NCBI GenBank assembly: GCA_934476515.1
Contig: CAKSNZ010000024.1
Coordinates: 1-31,798 of the forward strand
Direction: 5' to 3'
Origin: an uncultured Ruminococcus sp.
GTDB taxonomy: Bacteria; Bacillota; Clostridia; Oscillospirales; Acutalibacteraceae
DNA length: 31,798 nucleotides
A program made the translations under genes and the position numbers. The notes under the pieces are model-generated. The model had not been told where the DNA came from and did not search any database. It worked only from the letters and a program-made list of their open reading frames with translations. This document shows, one piece after another, positions 7,246 to 16,098 of the stretch. Position 1 is the stretch's first letter. Each line of letters starts with the position of its first letter.

Positions 7246-8760
7246 TTAATGTACAACAACTGTTGTGCCGTTGTGAGCCTTTTTAAAGATTTTTGCAACC
7301 TTATCAAGTGGTGTATTTACACAACCATGAGAACCGTTAGTTAGATATGTTGTTCCACCATACTCCCAGCTTTGACGCCATGTTGAGTCGTGAATACCAC
7401 AACCGTCTGATGTAAACTGCATCCAATACTGAACAACAACGTCCCATGTATCACCAACCAGTCTTGATGGTGACTGATGAACAAAGATTGAGTGAACACC
7501 CTTTGGTGTATCATGAACACCGTCAGCCATACCTGTTACAACAGGAGTATCCACATAAAGTTTGCCATTAATATAAAACCACATATGCTGTTGCTTAATG
7601 TTGATTTCAATATATGTATCACCAACATCTTGACCGAATATTGTACTTGTAGCCTTTTGTGACTTAATCTTTGGTGCAGTAGTAGGCTTAAATTCTTTAT
7701 TCTTATATGTTTTGTATGGTTGAACCTGGAAATAGTATGTTTTGTTTCTTGTTAGTTTGCTTGTAGTGTAACTTCTGCTTGTAGTCTTGGCAACACACTT
7801 AAAGCTCTTTCTGTTGCTACTTGTTGACTGATATACCTTGTATCCACTAGCACCTGAAACCTTAGACCAGCTAACTGTAATTTTGCTTAGTTCAGACTTT
7901 GTGCTAACAGATGTTTGATATAGACCACAAGTAGTCATTACTGAGTTTGAGTAATTTGAAACAACTGTACCGTAATTGTTATATGTACGATATGCCTTTA
8001 GCTTATAATAATAAATTTTACCACTGCTTACGCTTGTGTCAGTAAATGTAGTTGTGCTATTCTTTTTGATTGTTTTGTAAATAACATACTTACCGTTACT
8101 TGCACTACTTGCACGATAAACCTTATAACCGGTTACCTTCTTGTTTCTGTTCCACTGAATAGAAACGTTTTTGCCGTTATTTGTTACCTTTAATCCTTTA
8201 ACCATACTAGTGGCAGTTGATGACTTTACTGTAGCACCTTTACCGTAGTAATTCTTTGAACCCTTAACTATCATAGGTGTTACCTTAATATAATATAGGG
8301 TGTTTGCTGATAATTTAGTAACACTGGCAGTATTTTTCTTAACAACATTTACATTATGCCACTTTTGATTCTTGCCAACTTTTCTATATTCTACTTTATA
8401 CTTAGTTGCATTCTTAGATTTTTTCCATTTTACTGTAATGTAATTTGAAGAAATCTTTGCAACCTTTAGGTTAGAAATATTAGCAACAGTAACAGGCTTT
8501 ACAACAGGCTTTGTATTAGGAACTGTTGGTTTAGTAGGTTTTGTAGGTTTTGTTGTTGTAGGTACTGTCGATGTTACAGTTGAAGTTTCTGATGGAAGAG
8601 TGTTGTTGATTGTCGTAGGTTGTGTAGTTGTACCGGTATCGCCGGTATTAGTATTGTCATCAGCAAATACCGAGAAACCAAAGTTAAATGCAAACATTGA
8701 ACTTAGTACAACTGCAATACAAAGAACAAGACTCAAAACTTTTTCTTTCTTCTTTTTCAT
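7246..8760 (-). CDS. Secreted L,D-transpeptidase with three FN3-like domains
   Basis: 504 residues. Signal peptide (1-33, ending near 'SVFADD'), a Thr/Pro-rich spacer (about 36-90), and three fibronectin type III-like repeats (about 93-183, 186-277, 285-370), each with the Trp...Tyr-Lys-Val core. The C-terminal YkuD domain (381-504) has the catalytic set His457, Ser477-His478-Gly479-Cys480 and the following Val-Asn. Such enzymes make 3-3 cross-links in peptidoglycan or attach proteins to it, outside the membrane. The FN3 part is very basic (many Lys), which fits binding to the anionic wall. AAAGGAG lies 10 bases before the ATG, and the terminator is at 7176. The HD gene upstream has no terminator of its own, so partial read-through is possible. 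Confidence 0.92.
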   Translation of the reverse strand: MKKKKEKVLSLVLCIAVVLSSMFAFNFGFSVFADDNTNTGDTGTTTQPTTINNTLPSETSTVTSTVPTTTKPTKPTKPTVPNTKPVVKPVTVANISNLKVAKISSNYITVKWKKSKNATKYKVEYRKVGKNQKWHNVNVVKKNTASVTKLSANTLYYIKVTPMIVKGSKNYYGKGATVKSSTATSMVKGLKVTNNGKNVSIQWNRNKKVTGYKVYRASSASNGKYVIYKTIKKNSTTTFTDTSVSSGKIYYYKLKAYRTYNNYGTVVSNYSNSVMTTCGLYQTSVSTKSELSKITVSWSKVSGASGYKVYQSTSSNRKSFKCVAKTTSRSYTTSKLTRNKTYYFQVQPYKTYKNKEFKPTTAPKIKSQKATSTIFGQDVGDTYIEINIKQQHMWFYINGKLYVDTPVVTGMADGVHDTPKGVHSIFVHQSPSRLVGDTWDVVVQYWMQFTSDGCGIHDSTWRQSWEYGGTTYLTNGSHGCVNTPLDKVAKIFKKAHNGTTVVVH

Positions 8761-8868
8761 AATATAACACTCCTTTATGTGTTTATTTTACTTCATTATA
8801 TAATGAACTTAAAGAAAAATAAAGGGAAAATTTAGTTAAAGTTTAAACTGTTTATTTGGTTATTTTTA

Positions 8869-9438
8869 CTATATTTTTCCTTCATTTTCAATTTTATCAA
8901 GGGCAATTTCCTTTACTTTATTTTGAAGTTTTTTAAGGTATGGATTAAACTGACTTTCCTCATACCCATATACAGGATTTAGCTTGTACTCAATATCAAT
9001 CCAAGTGCTTATTGGAGCTTCATTGTGAGAAATAGATGCCTCCAGTTTATCCAGTGCTTTATACACCTTTGATTCCTCAGTTTCTTGCTTAATCATTTCA
9101 TCATAAAGAACTGAAAGTTCCTTATTATATGGTTCAGGTAAGGAGCTAACCCACTTAAGCAAAATTTCTTCTTCCCTATTTTCATCATTTTCGGTTTTAT
9201 AAAATGATGGAATATCTCCGGTAAAAGCCTCTCCCATATCGTGAAGTAAGCACATTTTTATAACCTTATCATTATCTACATTTGGAAATTCATCTTTAGT
9301 AAAATAAGCCATTATAGCTAATCTCCAAGAATGTTCGGCCACACTTTCTTTTTTCCCTTTAGGTGACCAGCTATGCCTTGTGTTGTCCTTTAATCGAGAA
9401 GTTAGAGTCATTAGCTCTAAAAAATTTTTGATTTCCAT
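8869..9438 (-). CDS. HD-domain phosphohydrolase (YfbR/HDDC2-like)
   Basis: 189 residues. Metal ligands of the HD fold are His36 ('AEHSWR'), His66-Asp67 ('LLHDMGE') and Asp130 ('ALDKLEA'). The layout is that of the YfbR/HDDC2 group, whose known members are 5'-deoxynucleotidases that remove phosphate from dNMPs; the substrate here is inferred only from family. The start is set at ATG 9438, since the in-frame GTG at 9447 is part of the ribosome binding sequence AGAGGTG. No terminator is seen before the L,D-transpeptidase gene 108 bases on. Cytosolic nucleotide housekeeping is the most likely role. Confidence 0.85.
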   Translation of the reverse strand: MEIKNFLELMTLTSRLKDNTRHSWSPKGKKESVAEHSWRLAIMAYFTKDEFPNVDNDKVIKMCLLHDMGEAFTGDIPSFYKTENDENREEEILLKWVSSLPEPYNKELSVLYDEMIKQETEESKVYKALDKLEASISHNEAPISTWIDIEYKLNPVYGYEESQFNPYLKKLQNKVKEIALDKIENEGKI

Positions 9439-9459
9439 AATTTTCACCTCTTACATATC

Positions 9460-9488
9460 ATTTTAGCACATTTTATTTTGCTTTTAAA
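9460..9488 (-). promoter_or_regulatory. Probable promoter of the HD gene
   Basis: Minus strand: TTTAAA (9488-9483), 17-base spacer, TAAAAT (9465-9460) preceded by a GTGC sequence. The -35 is weak (4 of 6). Confidence 0.45.
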
Positions 9489-9529
9489 TAATTATCATAA
9501 AGAAATTTGAGCAAAACAAAGAATTTTAA

Positions 9530-9538
9530 TGTTATAAT
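9530..9538 (+). promoter_or_regulatory. Extended -10 for the CAP-domain gene
   Basis: TG-T-TATAAT (9530-9538), a full extended -10 element. No good -35 lies at 16-18 bases. The leader to the start codon is about 110 bases. Confidence 0.5.
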
Positions 9539-9651
9539 GTATAAAAAGCAAGTTATAAATTTATACATAAATACCATAGTATTTGGAACTCTTTTATTAT
9601 ATAATTTAATTAAGGAAAAAGGAATGTAATTTTATGTTCTTATAACAAAGA

Positions 9652-10983
9652 ATGAGTGGTTTTATGAAAAAATTAATTTCCTTATTTTTAGTTGCTATTT
9701 TAGCATTGCCGATTATGGTTTTCAATGCTTCAGCAGCTAAGGTAAATACAGTTTCTATCTCGGGTGAAGAATTGTTTGATGACGCTTTTTCTATTTTTGA
9801 TATGATTAATAGAGAACGATTGTCTGAGTCCAGAAGTAAACTTGTTATGGACAAGGAGCTTATGGACTATGCTATGTTAAGGTGTAAGGAACTTTCTATT
9901 AAGTTTTCTCATGACAGACCTAATGGTAAAAGTTTTTATTCTGCTTTTGACAGAGCATATGGTGAAGATATTTTTACAGGTTCTACATCATATGAATATG
10001 TAATGGAACAATGGCTGCAAAGTAGTGACAGTAGGCAAGATATTCTTACTGATTACTATAAAAGTGTAGGTGTTGGTGCTGTTGAGGTTGACGGTTCTTA
10101 TTATTGGGTTTTAATCTTTGGTATCGACAAAGAAAATAATCTTGTAGTAGATAGAACTAATTTTGACGTTGAAGCTAACAATTCTGATTTTGTATCATTT
10201 AAAAAATCATTAATTAGTGCAAAAATCCGTTTTGGTAATACTTCATTGTGCAAGAACAACTCAACAAGAGCAACTGTATCTTTCTATAATGGCATTACAT
10301 ATACTCAGATTGATCCTAGTTCTGTAACATTTAATTCTTCTAATAAGAATGTTTGCCTTATTAATAATTTAGGAAAAATTTTAGGTGTTGAACAAGGAAA
10401 AAGTACAATTTCTGTTACTTTAAGTGGTGACAACTATCCGTTCCTTGAACAAGACTTTTATGTAAATGGTGAGGTTGAGGATGTTAGAGTAAACCGTAGC
10501 ACTTATACTTTTTATAGAACCAACAAATCAGGCTCACTTAAACTTTCTGCAAAGGTAACTCCATATAATGCCAAAAACAGAAAAACAACTTGGAAATCCA
10601 GCAACAATAGAGTTGCAACTGTTGATTCTAACGGCAAGGTTACTATGAAAAGTAAAGGTACTGCAAGAATTACTGCAACATCTGTTGACAGCCCTAGGGT
10701 AAGTGACTCTTGTACTGTTAAGGTTGTACAGAGAGTTACCGGTATGAAATTAAACAAAAATAATATTTCTTTGAAAAAGAAAAAGACTTACAAATTAAAA
10801 GCTAATTGTTCCCCATCTAATGCAAGTAATAAGTCTGTTACTTGGAAATCCTACAATACTAGGGTTGCTAAAGTTGATAAAAACGGTAAGGTAACAGGTG
10901 TGAAAAAGGGCACAACTACTGTTAGAGCTACAGCAAAAGATGGTAGCAAAAAATATGCTAATTGTAAAGTTAAAGTTAGTTAA
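9652..10983 (+). CDS. Secreted CAP (SCP-like) protein with Big_2 repeats
   Basis: 443 residues from ATG 9652; a start at ATG 9664 (Met5) is equally possible since neither has a strong ribosome site. Signal peptide to about Ala29 ('ASAAK'). CAP domain about 45-159 with a conserved-looking His in 'SHDRPNG' and Glu in 'YGEDIF', then three Ig-like domains. The first is divergent (about 185-272). The last two (about 274-358 and 360-443) are classical Big_2 repeats with 'WKSSNNRVATVDSNGKV' and 'WKSYNTRVAKVDKNGKV' cores. The C-terminal half is strongly lysine-rich. Likely exported and wall-associated; CAP proteins have no single agreed function. Monocistronic, with terminator at 11013. Confidence 0.88.
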   Translation: MSGFMKKLISLFLVAILALPIMVFNASAAKVNTVSISGEELFDDAFSIFDMINRERLSESRSKLVMDKELMDYAMLRCKELSIKFSHDRPNGKSFYSAFDRAYGEDIFTGSTSYEYVMEQWLQSSDSRQDILTDYYKSVGVGAVEVDGSYYWVLIFGIDKENNLVVDRTNFDVEANNSDFVSFKKSLISAKIRFGNTSLCKNNSTRATVSFYNGITYTQIDPSSVTFNSSNKNVCLINNLGKILGVEQGKSTISVTLSGDNYPFLEQDFYVNGEVEDVRVNRSTYTFYRTNKSGSLKLSAKVTPYNAKNRKTTWKSSNNRVATVDSNGKVTMKSKGTARITATSVDSPRVSDSCTVKVVQRVTGMKLNKNNISLKKKKTYKLKANCSPSNASNKSVTWKSYNTRVAKVDKNGKVTGVKKGTTTVRATAKDGSKKYANCKVKVS

Positions 10984-11012
10984 AAGGTGTGTAAACTTTT
11001 ATATACACAAAT

Positions 11013-11046
11013 CCCCATATCTTTAATGATATGGGGGTTTGTCTTT
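11013..11046 (+). terminator. Terminator after the CAP-domain gene
   Basis: Arms CCCCATATC (11013-11021) and GATATGGGG (11028-11036), 6-base loop, followed by a T-rich tail. Confidence 0.85.
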
Positions 11047-11060
11047 TGTATGATAAAATA

Positions 11061-11744
11061 TTAAAATGTATGTTTTTCAAGATGAGTTACATGGTCGATT
11101 TTGTCAGCATAAACATTTACAAAAAACGCAACAAGTGGAATAGGAAAGCCAAACCAACTTGCATATGTACCGAAAATACTGCTTAAAACTGCACCTATTG
11201 CAACACCAATGTGAAACCAAAAAAGAGTGTTACCGTAGAATTTGCCTTTTCTAAGCATATGTTTATCTTTTGTAATTAAATATTCAGCAAATGATGTAGT
11301 GCATTGTTTTATGTTATTTGTTGAGAAAATAGTGGAACTGTTAAATCTACCCACACCATGGAATACACTCCACTGAGTTGACATCATAAAGAATATTGGA
11401 AGTATGCCGATTATAGGGTTTACATATGTAGGTATTAATGGAAGAAGAATTAATCCGGCACCGTCAACCATAATGGCATATGCATTTAGATTAATACCTG
11501 TTTTTAATCTTAATATAACGCATATAATAATAGCTGAAACATATATTCCTAAACCAATTAGCCTTAACATTACATCAAAGAAATCTCTACCAACTATTTC
11601 GGTAATAATTTCAATTAGGTTGGCTGTTTGTGCGTTACCAAAGTTACTCATACGGCAAAAGATAGCATATCCACCCATAAAACCACCCATAACACACATA
11701 ATGCTATGTAGAACCAATGATATTCTTTTCTTTTTCAAAGTCAT
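11061..11744 (-). CDS. DUF1275 (YoaK-like) membrane protein
   Basis: 227 residues, about six hydrophobic helices. The N-terminal signature 'GGFMGGYAIF...NAQTANLI' is the one seen in DUF1275 proteins, a poorly understood family of integral membrane proteins. The start is set at ATG 11744 because AAGAGG lies 8 bases upstream; the frame is open to a GTG at 11774 but that has a poorer ribosome site. It faces the CAP gene tail to tail, and no terminator of its own was found beyond the shared hairpin at 11013-11036, which on this strand lacks a good T run. Transport or membrane role unknown. Confidence 0.8.
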   Translation of the reverse strand: MTLKKKRISLVLHSIMCVMGGFMGGYAIFCRMSNFGNAQTANLIEIITEIVGRDFFDVMLRLIGLGIYVSAIIICVILRLKTGINLNAYAIMVDGAGLILLPLIPTYVNPIIGILPIFFMMSTQWSVFHGVGRFNSSTIFSTNNIKQCTTSFAEYLITKDKHMLRKGKFYGNTLFWFHIGVAIGAVLSSIFGTYASWFGFPIPLVAFFVNVYADKIDHVTHLEKHTF

Positions 11745-12074
11745 TGTTGTCATCCTCTTTTTTATATCTTCCACCTACGTATTTTATCACAATATGTAGA
11801 ATTTTTAAAGATTATCACGTGCCAAATAAAAAGACTAAATGGAAATTATCTTGGTTAAAATTTACATATATATGAAAAGAAATACTTATATATAGATATT
11901 GTATAGTGAAATATTCAATGTGAATTTGTTATTTTTATATTTTCCATTATAAAAACACCCTTATTTCATACAGTTTTCACTTTCACATTTTATTATAATA
12001 CCAACACAAGAGATAAACCTCTTGAAACAAAATTTAAAATCAATTAATATAGATGATTTAAGGAGGACCTTAAT
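11745..12074. other. Divergent intergenic region between DUF1275 and HtrA genes
   Basis: AT-rich, no gene seen. On the minus strand TTTAAA (11809-11804), 17 bases, TAAAAT (11786-11781) could drive the DUF1275 gene. On the plus strand a TATAAT (11994-11999) lies before the HtrA gene without a clear -35. AGGAGG at 12061 is the HtrA ribosome site. Confidence 0.4.
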
Positions 12075-13661
12075 ATGTATGATAATAACAATTACAACAA
12101 CTTTAACGGTACAAATGGTGGAGAACCACCGGTGAACAATCAGAATGAGAACCAAGGTTTTAATGATAATCAGAACTACAATAACAACCAAGGTTTTAAT
12201 CCGGATTATAGTGTAGGCAACAATCAAAGTTATGGCAATGACCCATACGGTGACAGTGAGTCATATAGAGAAAGACATTCTTTCTTTGAAAACGGTCAGC
12301 AGAATGTTGCACCTAACTACAACGAAACTGTTAATTCATATGAATGGGGAACTGCTCCAAATAATGGACAGAATAACCCTAGGAACTTCAACCACAAAAA
12401 GATTAAGAAAGAAAAGAAGCCTGTAACAAGAAGTACAGTAGCTATTGCACTGGTTGCTTGTTTCTTAATTGCATCAGTTTTTGGTGTAGGTGGTGGCGTT
12501 GGTACCTACTACCTACTGGCAAATAAGAATACAACAAGCACCGGTCTTAATGTAACAAAGAATAGTTCAACAGGTGGCACAGAATCTACTAACGGTACTG
12601 CACTTTCAACAAAGGACATTACAAGTAAGGTTGCTGACTCAGTAGTTGAAATTGTTACAGAATCTGTTTCATATTCATTCTACGGTCAGGCAGTATCTCA
12701 AGGTGCAGGTTCCGGTGTAATCATTGATAAAGACGGTTACATTGTTACTAACCACCATGTTATTGAAAATGCAAAGTCAATTAAAGTTACTCTAAAGAAT
12801 GGTAACGAATATACTGCAAAGCTAATTGGTTCTGACTCAGACAAAGATGTTGCTTTACTAAAGATTGAACCAAAGAGCGATGATAACCTAACAGTTGCAG
12901 TATTTGGCGATAGCGATAAACTTTCAGTTGGTGACAAGGCAGTTGCTATTGGTAACCCTCTAGGTGAACTAGGTGGTACAGTTACAGACGGTATTATCTC
13001 AGCACTAGACAGAGAAGTAACTATTGATAACAACAGTATGAACCTACTACAGACAAATGCAGCTATTAACCCCGGTAACTCAGGTGGTGGCCTATTTGAT
13101 GGTCAAGGTAACCTAATCGGTATTGTTGTAGCTAAAGCATCAGGTAGCAGTTCTAATGAAAGTGTTGAAGGTCTAGGCTTCGCTATTCCTATTAACGATG
13201 TTGAATCAATTCTAAACGACCTAAAGAAATACGGTTATGTTAAGGGTAAGCCTGGTGCTATCGGTGTAGTAATGCAAGACTATATGGATATGGTATATGT
13301 ATATTCTGTAACTGAAAACAGTCAGGCTGATAAAGCAGGCCTACAAAAAGGTGACAAGATTATGAGCATTAACGGTGAAAAGGTTTCTTCAAGTGCTGAT
13401 GTTAAGAAGATTGTTACCAACTCAAAGGCAGGAGATAAGCTAAAGTTTGTTGTAGAAAGAAACGGCTCTCAAAAGACTTTGACAGTTACAGTTAAAGAAG
13501 CATCAAAGAGTGAAACAAACTCAAATAGCTCAAATAACTCAAGCAACTCAAACAATTCATATGATAACGGTAGTGGCAGCGACTCATACAATGACTCATA
13601 TGGTAGCGACAATTCTTCAGACGGTAGTGATGACTCAGTTTGGGGTAACTACTTCAATTAA
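12075..13661 (+). CDS. HtrA/DegP-like membrane-anchored serine protease
   Basis: 528 residues. A long cytosolic N-terminus rich in Asn, Gln and Tyr (1-115) leads to a single transmembrane helix (about 121-148). The trypsin-like protease domain outside the cell has the complete triad His228 ('TNHHVIEN'), Asp258 ('DKDVALLK') and Ser336 ('NPGNSGGGL'). One PDZ domain follows (about 385-475), then a low-complexity Ser/Asn/Asp/Gly tail to the end. The family degrades or processes misfolded exported proteins under stress. The Asn-rich cytosolic tail is long for the family. AGGAGG is 8 bases before ATG; monocistronic with a terminator at 13704. CTA is common for leucine, suggesting good expression. 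Confidence 0.95.
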   Translation: MYDNNNYNNFNGTNGGEPPVNNQNENQGFNDNQNYNNNQGFNPDYSVGNNQSYGNDPYGDSESYRERHSFFENGQQNVAPNYNETVNSYEWGTAPNNGQNNPRNFNHKKIKKEKKPVTRSTVAIALVACFLIASVFGVGGGVGTYYLLANKNTTSTGLNVTKNSSTGGTESTNGTALSTKDITSKVADSVVEIVTESVSYSFYGQAVSQGAGSGVIIDKDGYIVTNHHVIENAKSIKVTLKNGNEYTAKLIGSDSDKDVALLKIEPKSDDNLTVAVFGDSDKLSVGDKAVAIGNPLGELGGTVTDGIISALDREVTIDNNSMNLLQTNAAINPGNSGGGLFDGQGNLIGIVVAKASGSSSNESVEGLGFAIPINDVESILNDLKKYGYVKGKPGAIGVVMQDYMDMVYVYSVTENSQADKAGLQKGDKIMSINGEKVSSSADVKKIVTNSKAGDKLKFVVERNGSQKTLTVTVKEASKSETNSNSSNNSSNSNNSYDNGSGSDSYNDSYGSDNSSDGSDDSVWGNYFN

Positions 13662-13703
13662 TAGTTAATCCTATTAATTGTTTATATAAATAGTAAATAA
13701 ACC

Positions 13704-13734
13704 GGAGCAGTCGAAAGACTGCTCCCTTACTTTT
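13704..13734 (+). terminator. Terminator after the HtrA gene
   Basis: Arms GGAGCAGTC (13704-13712) and GACTGCTCC (13717-13725) around a GAAA tetraloop, then CTTACTTTT. Confidence 0.85.
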
Positions 13735-13826
13735 GTATAAATATATTTTATTTTTAATTTAATTTTATTTGGTAATATGAGTGTATTATTTTAATTCAGT
13801 TTTTTCAATTTCGTTTGTGAGTAAAT

Positions 13827-14030
13827 GTAAATTCGGGTTTGAGGTGCAATTTGATAGTTTCAGCAAATATGGAATTGTAAATGAATTCACAATTTCAACC
13901 ACTCCTTCCGTCTTTGCATACGCAAAGCCACCAGCCACTGCATAAGTTCGCAAAGCCAAATATTAAATTTGGATGCTCACTTATCCCCAGCGAGGAAGGC
14001 AAAATAGTCTGTACAAATCTAAAAATAGTA
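13827..14030. repeat. Dispersed repeat island (copy R2, degenerate)
   Basis: Gene-free. It contains a degenerate GTAAATT ... CAATTT pair (13827-13833 and 13847-13852). A block CCAGCGAGGAAGGCAA with following GTCTGTACAA (about 13985-14016) agrees at 26 of 32 positions with R1 at 87-118. Small hairpins of the type CTTTGC/GCAAAG lie near 13912-13928. It looks like an old, decayed copy of the elements at both window ends. Between 13735 and 13826 I see only AT-rich sequence. Confidence 0.65.
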
Positions 14031-14063
14031 CGCAATTTTTAAATAGTACAAAACAATCTTTAC

Positions 14064-14097
14064 AGAGAAAAACCCGATTGAAAAACAATCGGGTTTT
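14064..14097 (-). terminator. Terminator of the ywlE-rimI-tsaD operon
   Basis: 12-bp perfect stem: AAAACCCGATTG (14069-14080) and CAATCGGGTTTT (14086-14097), 5-base loop. T runs follow on both strands, so it may work in both directions. It lies 90 bases after the tsaD stop. Confidence 0.85.
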
Positions 14098-14186
14098 GGT
14101 TATTTAGTATTTTTCTAAAACAGGAAAATCATATAAATATTATATGAAATTCAGATAAGAGAAAATTTTATAATTTTAGCACTGAA

Positions 14187-15197
14187 TTATCTATAGTCGA
14201 TAGGAAGTGTTGCTACTGCATTTAGGTCTAAATCAGCAATATTATTGTCAAGTAGTTCATAATAAGCCTGACTTGCTACCATAGCACCGTTATCACCACA
14301 ATACTTCTTTTCAGGCATATAGAGTTCATAACCTAAGTTCTTACATTCTTCTTGTAATCTTCTTCTTAAAAGTGAATTTGCAGATACACCACCGGCAATT
14401 ACAAGGGTTTTCACATTATAATCTTTAGCAGCTTTTAGGAAATTAGTAACAAGACAATCAACTACTGCCCATCTAAAAGATGCACATAAATCTGCTTTTG
14501 GTAAAGATTCTCCCTTTTGACTTGCATTATGTATTGTATTGATAATAGCAGTCTTTAGACCACTAAATGAAAAATCATATGGTGCATCATGAACAATAGG
14601 TCTTGGAAGTTTAAAGGCAAATGGATCGCCTTTTTCAGCCTCAATATCCATAGAAATACCACCGGGATAACTCATACCCATTGTACGAGCAGCCTTATCA
14701 AATGCTTCACCTGCTGCATCATCCCTAGTTCTGCCGATAATTTTCATCTTGGTATAAGACTCAACCATAACAATATGACTATGACCACCTGACACAACTA
14801 GGCACATAAAAGGTGGTTTTAATTCTTTATTTGAAATATAATTTGATGCAATGTGACTTCTTAAGTGATGAGTTGGCACAAGTGGTTTCTTAGCACTATA
14901 AGCTAAACCTTTTGCAAAATTCACACCTACAAGTAACGCACCGATTAGTCCCGGAGCGTGAGTAACACCGATACCATCAATATCATCAAGAGTAACATTT
15001 GCGTCACTTAGAGCTTGTTCTACAACCTGTGAGATACACTCTGCGTGTCGTCTTGATGCGATTTCCGGTACAACACCACCGTATAGCTTATGTTCTTCTA
15101 CTGAACTTGCAACTACATTTGACAATACAACTCTGCCATCTTCTACAACTGATGCAGCTGTTTCGTCACATGAACTTTCTATTCCTAAAATCTTCAT
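14187..15197 (-). CDS. tsaD: tRNA N6-threonylcarbamoyladenosine transferase TsaD
   Basis: 336 residues, full length. With TsaB and TsaE it transfers the threonylcarbamoyl group to A37 of ANN-decoding tRNAs. Seen here: start 'ILGIESSCDET' (3-13), the metal-binding His111-x3-His115, the 'SGGHSH' phosphate loop, and the 'GGVSAN' segment near the C-terminus. AAAGGA precedes the ATG by 8 bases. Last gene of an operon with rimI 12 bases upstream. tsaB and tsaE, often next to rimI-tsaD, are not in this window. Confidence 0.97.
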   Translation of the reverse strand: MKILGIESSCDETAASVVEDGRVVLSNVVASSVEEHKLYGGVVPEIASRRHAECISQVVEQALSDANVTLDDIDGIGVTHAPGLIGALLVGVNFAKGLAYSAKKPLVPTHHLRSHIASNYISNKELKPPFMCLVVSGGHSHIVMVESYTKMKIIGRTRDDAAGEAFDKAARTMGMSYPGGISMDIEAEKGDPFAFKLPRPIVHDAPYDFSFSGLKTAIINTIHNASQKGESLPKADLCASFRWAVVDCLVTNFLKAAKDYNVKTLVIAGGVSANSLLRRRLQEECKNLGYELYMPEKKYCGDNGAMVASQAYYELLDNNIADLDLNAVATLPIDYR

Positions 15198-15209
15198 ATT
15201 ATTTTTCCT

Positions 15210-15641
15210 TTATAGAAATTTAGTTAAAATCAATCCATTTTCGGTAGGATTGCGATAAAAATTCTTCCTTACACCTTGCTTAGTAAATCCAAATTTATTA
15301 TATAAATTTATTGCCGGAGTGTTACTCTCCCTCACCTCAAGTGAAACGAAAGCAAGGTTATTATCCTTAGCAGTATCAACTACCTTTTGAAGTAAGGCAT
15401 TAGCCACACCTTTTCTACGGTACTTTTCCTTAACGGCTAAGTTAGCAATATAGCCCTCATCCAGCACCATATTAAAGCCTATGTAGCCCATTGCTTCATC
15501 TTCTTCGGCAACATAAAAGCAAGCCCCAACCTTAGAAAGCTCTGCTTTTAGACTTTCAAAAGACCAGGGATTGCTGAAACATTCATCTTCAATTTCTTTT
15601 ACAGAATAAATATTATCCTCATTCATTCCGATTATCTTCAT
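15210..15641 (-). CDS. rimI: Ribosomal-protein-alanine N-acetyltransferase RimI
   Basis: 143 residues, one GNAT domain. The acetyl-CoA loop 'RRKGVANAL' (about 75-83, Q/RxxGxA type) and the 'NLYNKFGF' stretch near the C-terminus are typical of RimI, which acetylates the N-terminal alanine of ribosomal protein S18 in E. coli. Placement directly before tsaD is a common arrangement and supports the name. It starts inside the end of the phosphatase gene (23-base overlap in another frame), so it is probably translated by coupling; its own ribosome site is weak. Confidence 0.9.
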   Translation of the reverse strand: MKIIGMNEDNIYSVKEIEDECFSNPWSFESLKAELSKVGACFYVAEEDEAMGYIGFNMVLDEGYIANLAVKEKYRRKGVANALLQKVVDTAKDNNLAFVSLEVRESNTPAINLYNKFGFTKQGVRKNFYRNPTENGLILTKFL

Positions 15642-16098
15642 TTTCTACTTCTGAGTCCTTTTCTTTCTCTTCAAGTTTGATAAAATACTTTTCGATACAA
15701 CGCTTAATTACATCACGACAAGAACGATAAATGCCAAGTCCAAAACCATATGGGTCAGGGACACCATGGTCAGCACCACAAAGAACCTCAATCTTGCTCC
15801 ATGGAATACCCTTATCAATAAGGATATTTGCATGGTCAAAGCTCATTGTAAGAAATTTAATGTATTCATCAAGGTTACATTCATCAAACTTCTTAGACTT
15901 ATGGTTGCTAATATCAACACCGATTTCAGAACAAGCCTTAATTGCATTTTCAGATGCAGGAAGACCGTCTTCAGTATCAAAACCTGCACTTTCAGCAACT
16001 GCATCAACATGATATTCTTTTGCTAAACTATTAAAAATTCCCTCAGCCATTGGGGAACGACAAGTGTTACCTGTACAAACAAATAAAATCTTTTTCAT
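15619..16098 (-). CDS. ywlE: Low-molecular-weight phosphatase, YwlE (protein-arginine phosphatase) type
   Basis: 159 residues. Catalytic loop Cys8-Thr-Gly-Asn-Thr-Cys-Arg14-Ser and general acid Asp115 ('DPYG') are intact. The Thr inside the loop (CTGNTCRS) is the residue that in Bacillus YwlE favours phospho-arginine over phospho-tyrosine, so an arginine phosphatase is likelier than a tyrosine phosphatase; this is an inference from one residue. A Glu/Asp/Lys-rich C-terminal extension (about 140-159) overlaps rimI. The start is set at ATG 16098 because GGGAGG lies 8 bases upstream. No mcsB kinase gene is present in the window. Confidence 0.85.
   Translation of the reverse strand: MKKILFVCTGNTCRSPMAEGIFNSLAKEYHVDAVAESAGFDTEDGLPASENAIKACSEIGVDISNHKSKKFDECNLDEYIKFLTMSFDHANILIDKGIPWSKIEVLCGADHGVPDPYGFGLGIYRSCRDVIKRCIEKYFIKLEEKEKDSEVENEDNRNE

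Noticed and set aside
11404..11799. 131-codon open frame on the plus strand
   Set aside because: Antisense to the DUF1275 gene, without a ribosome site or recognisable protein pattern.
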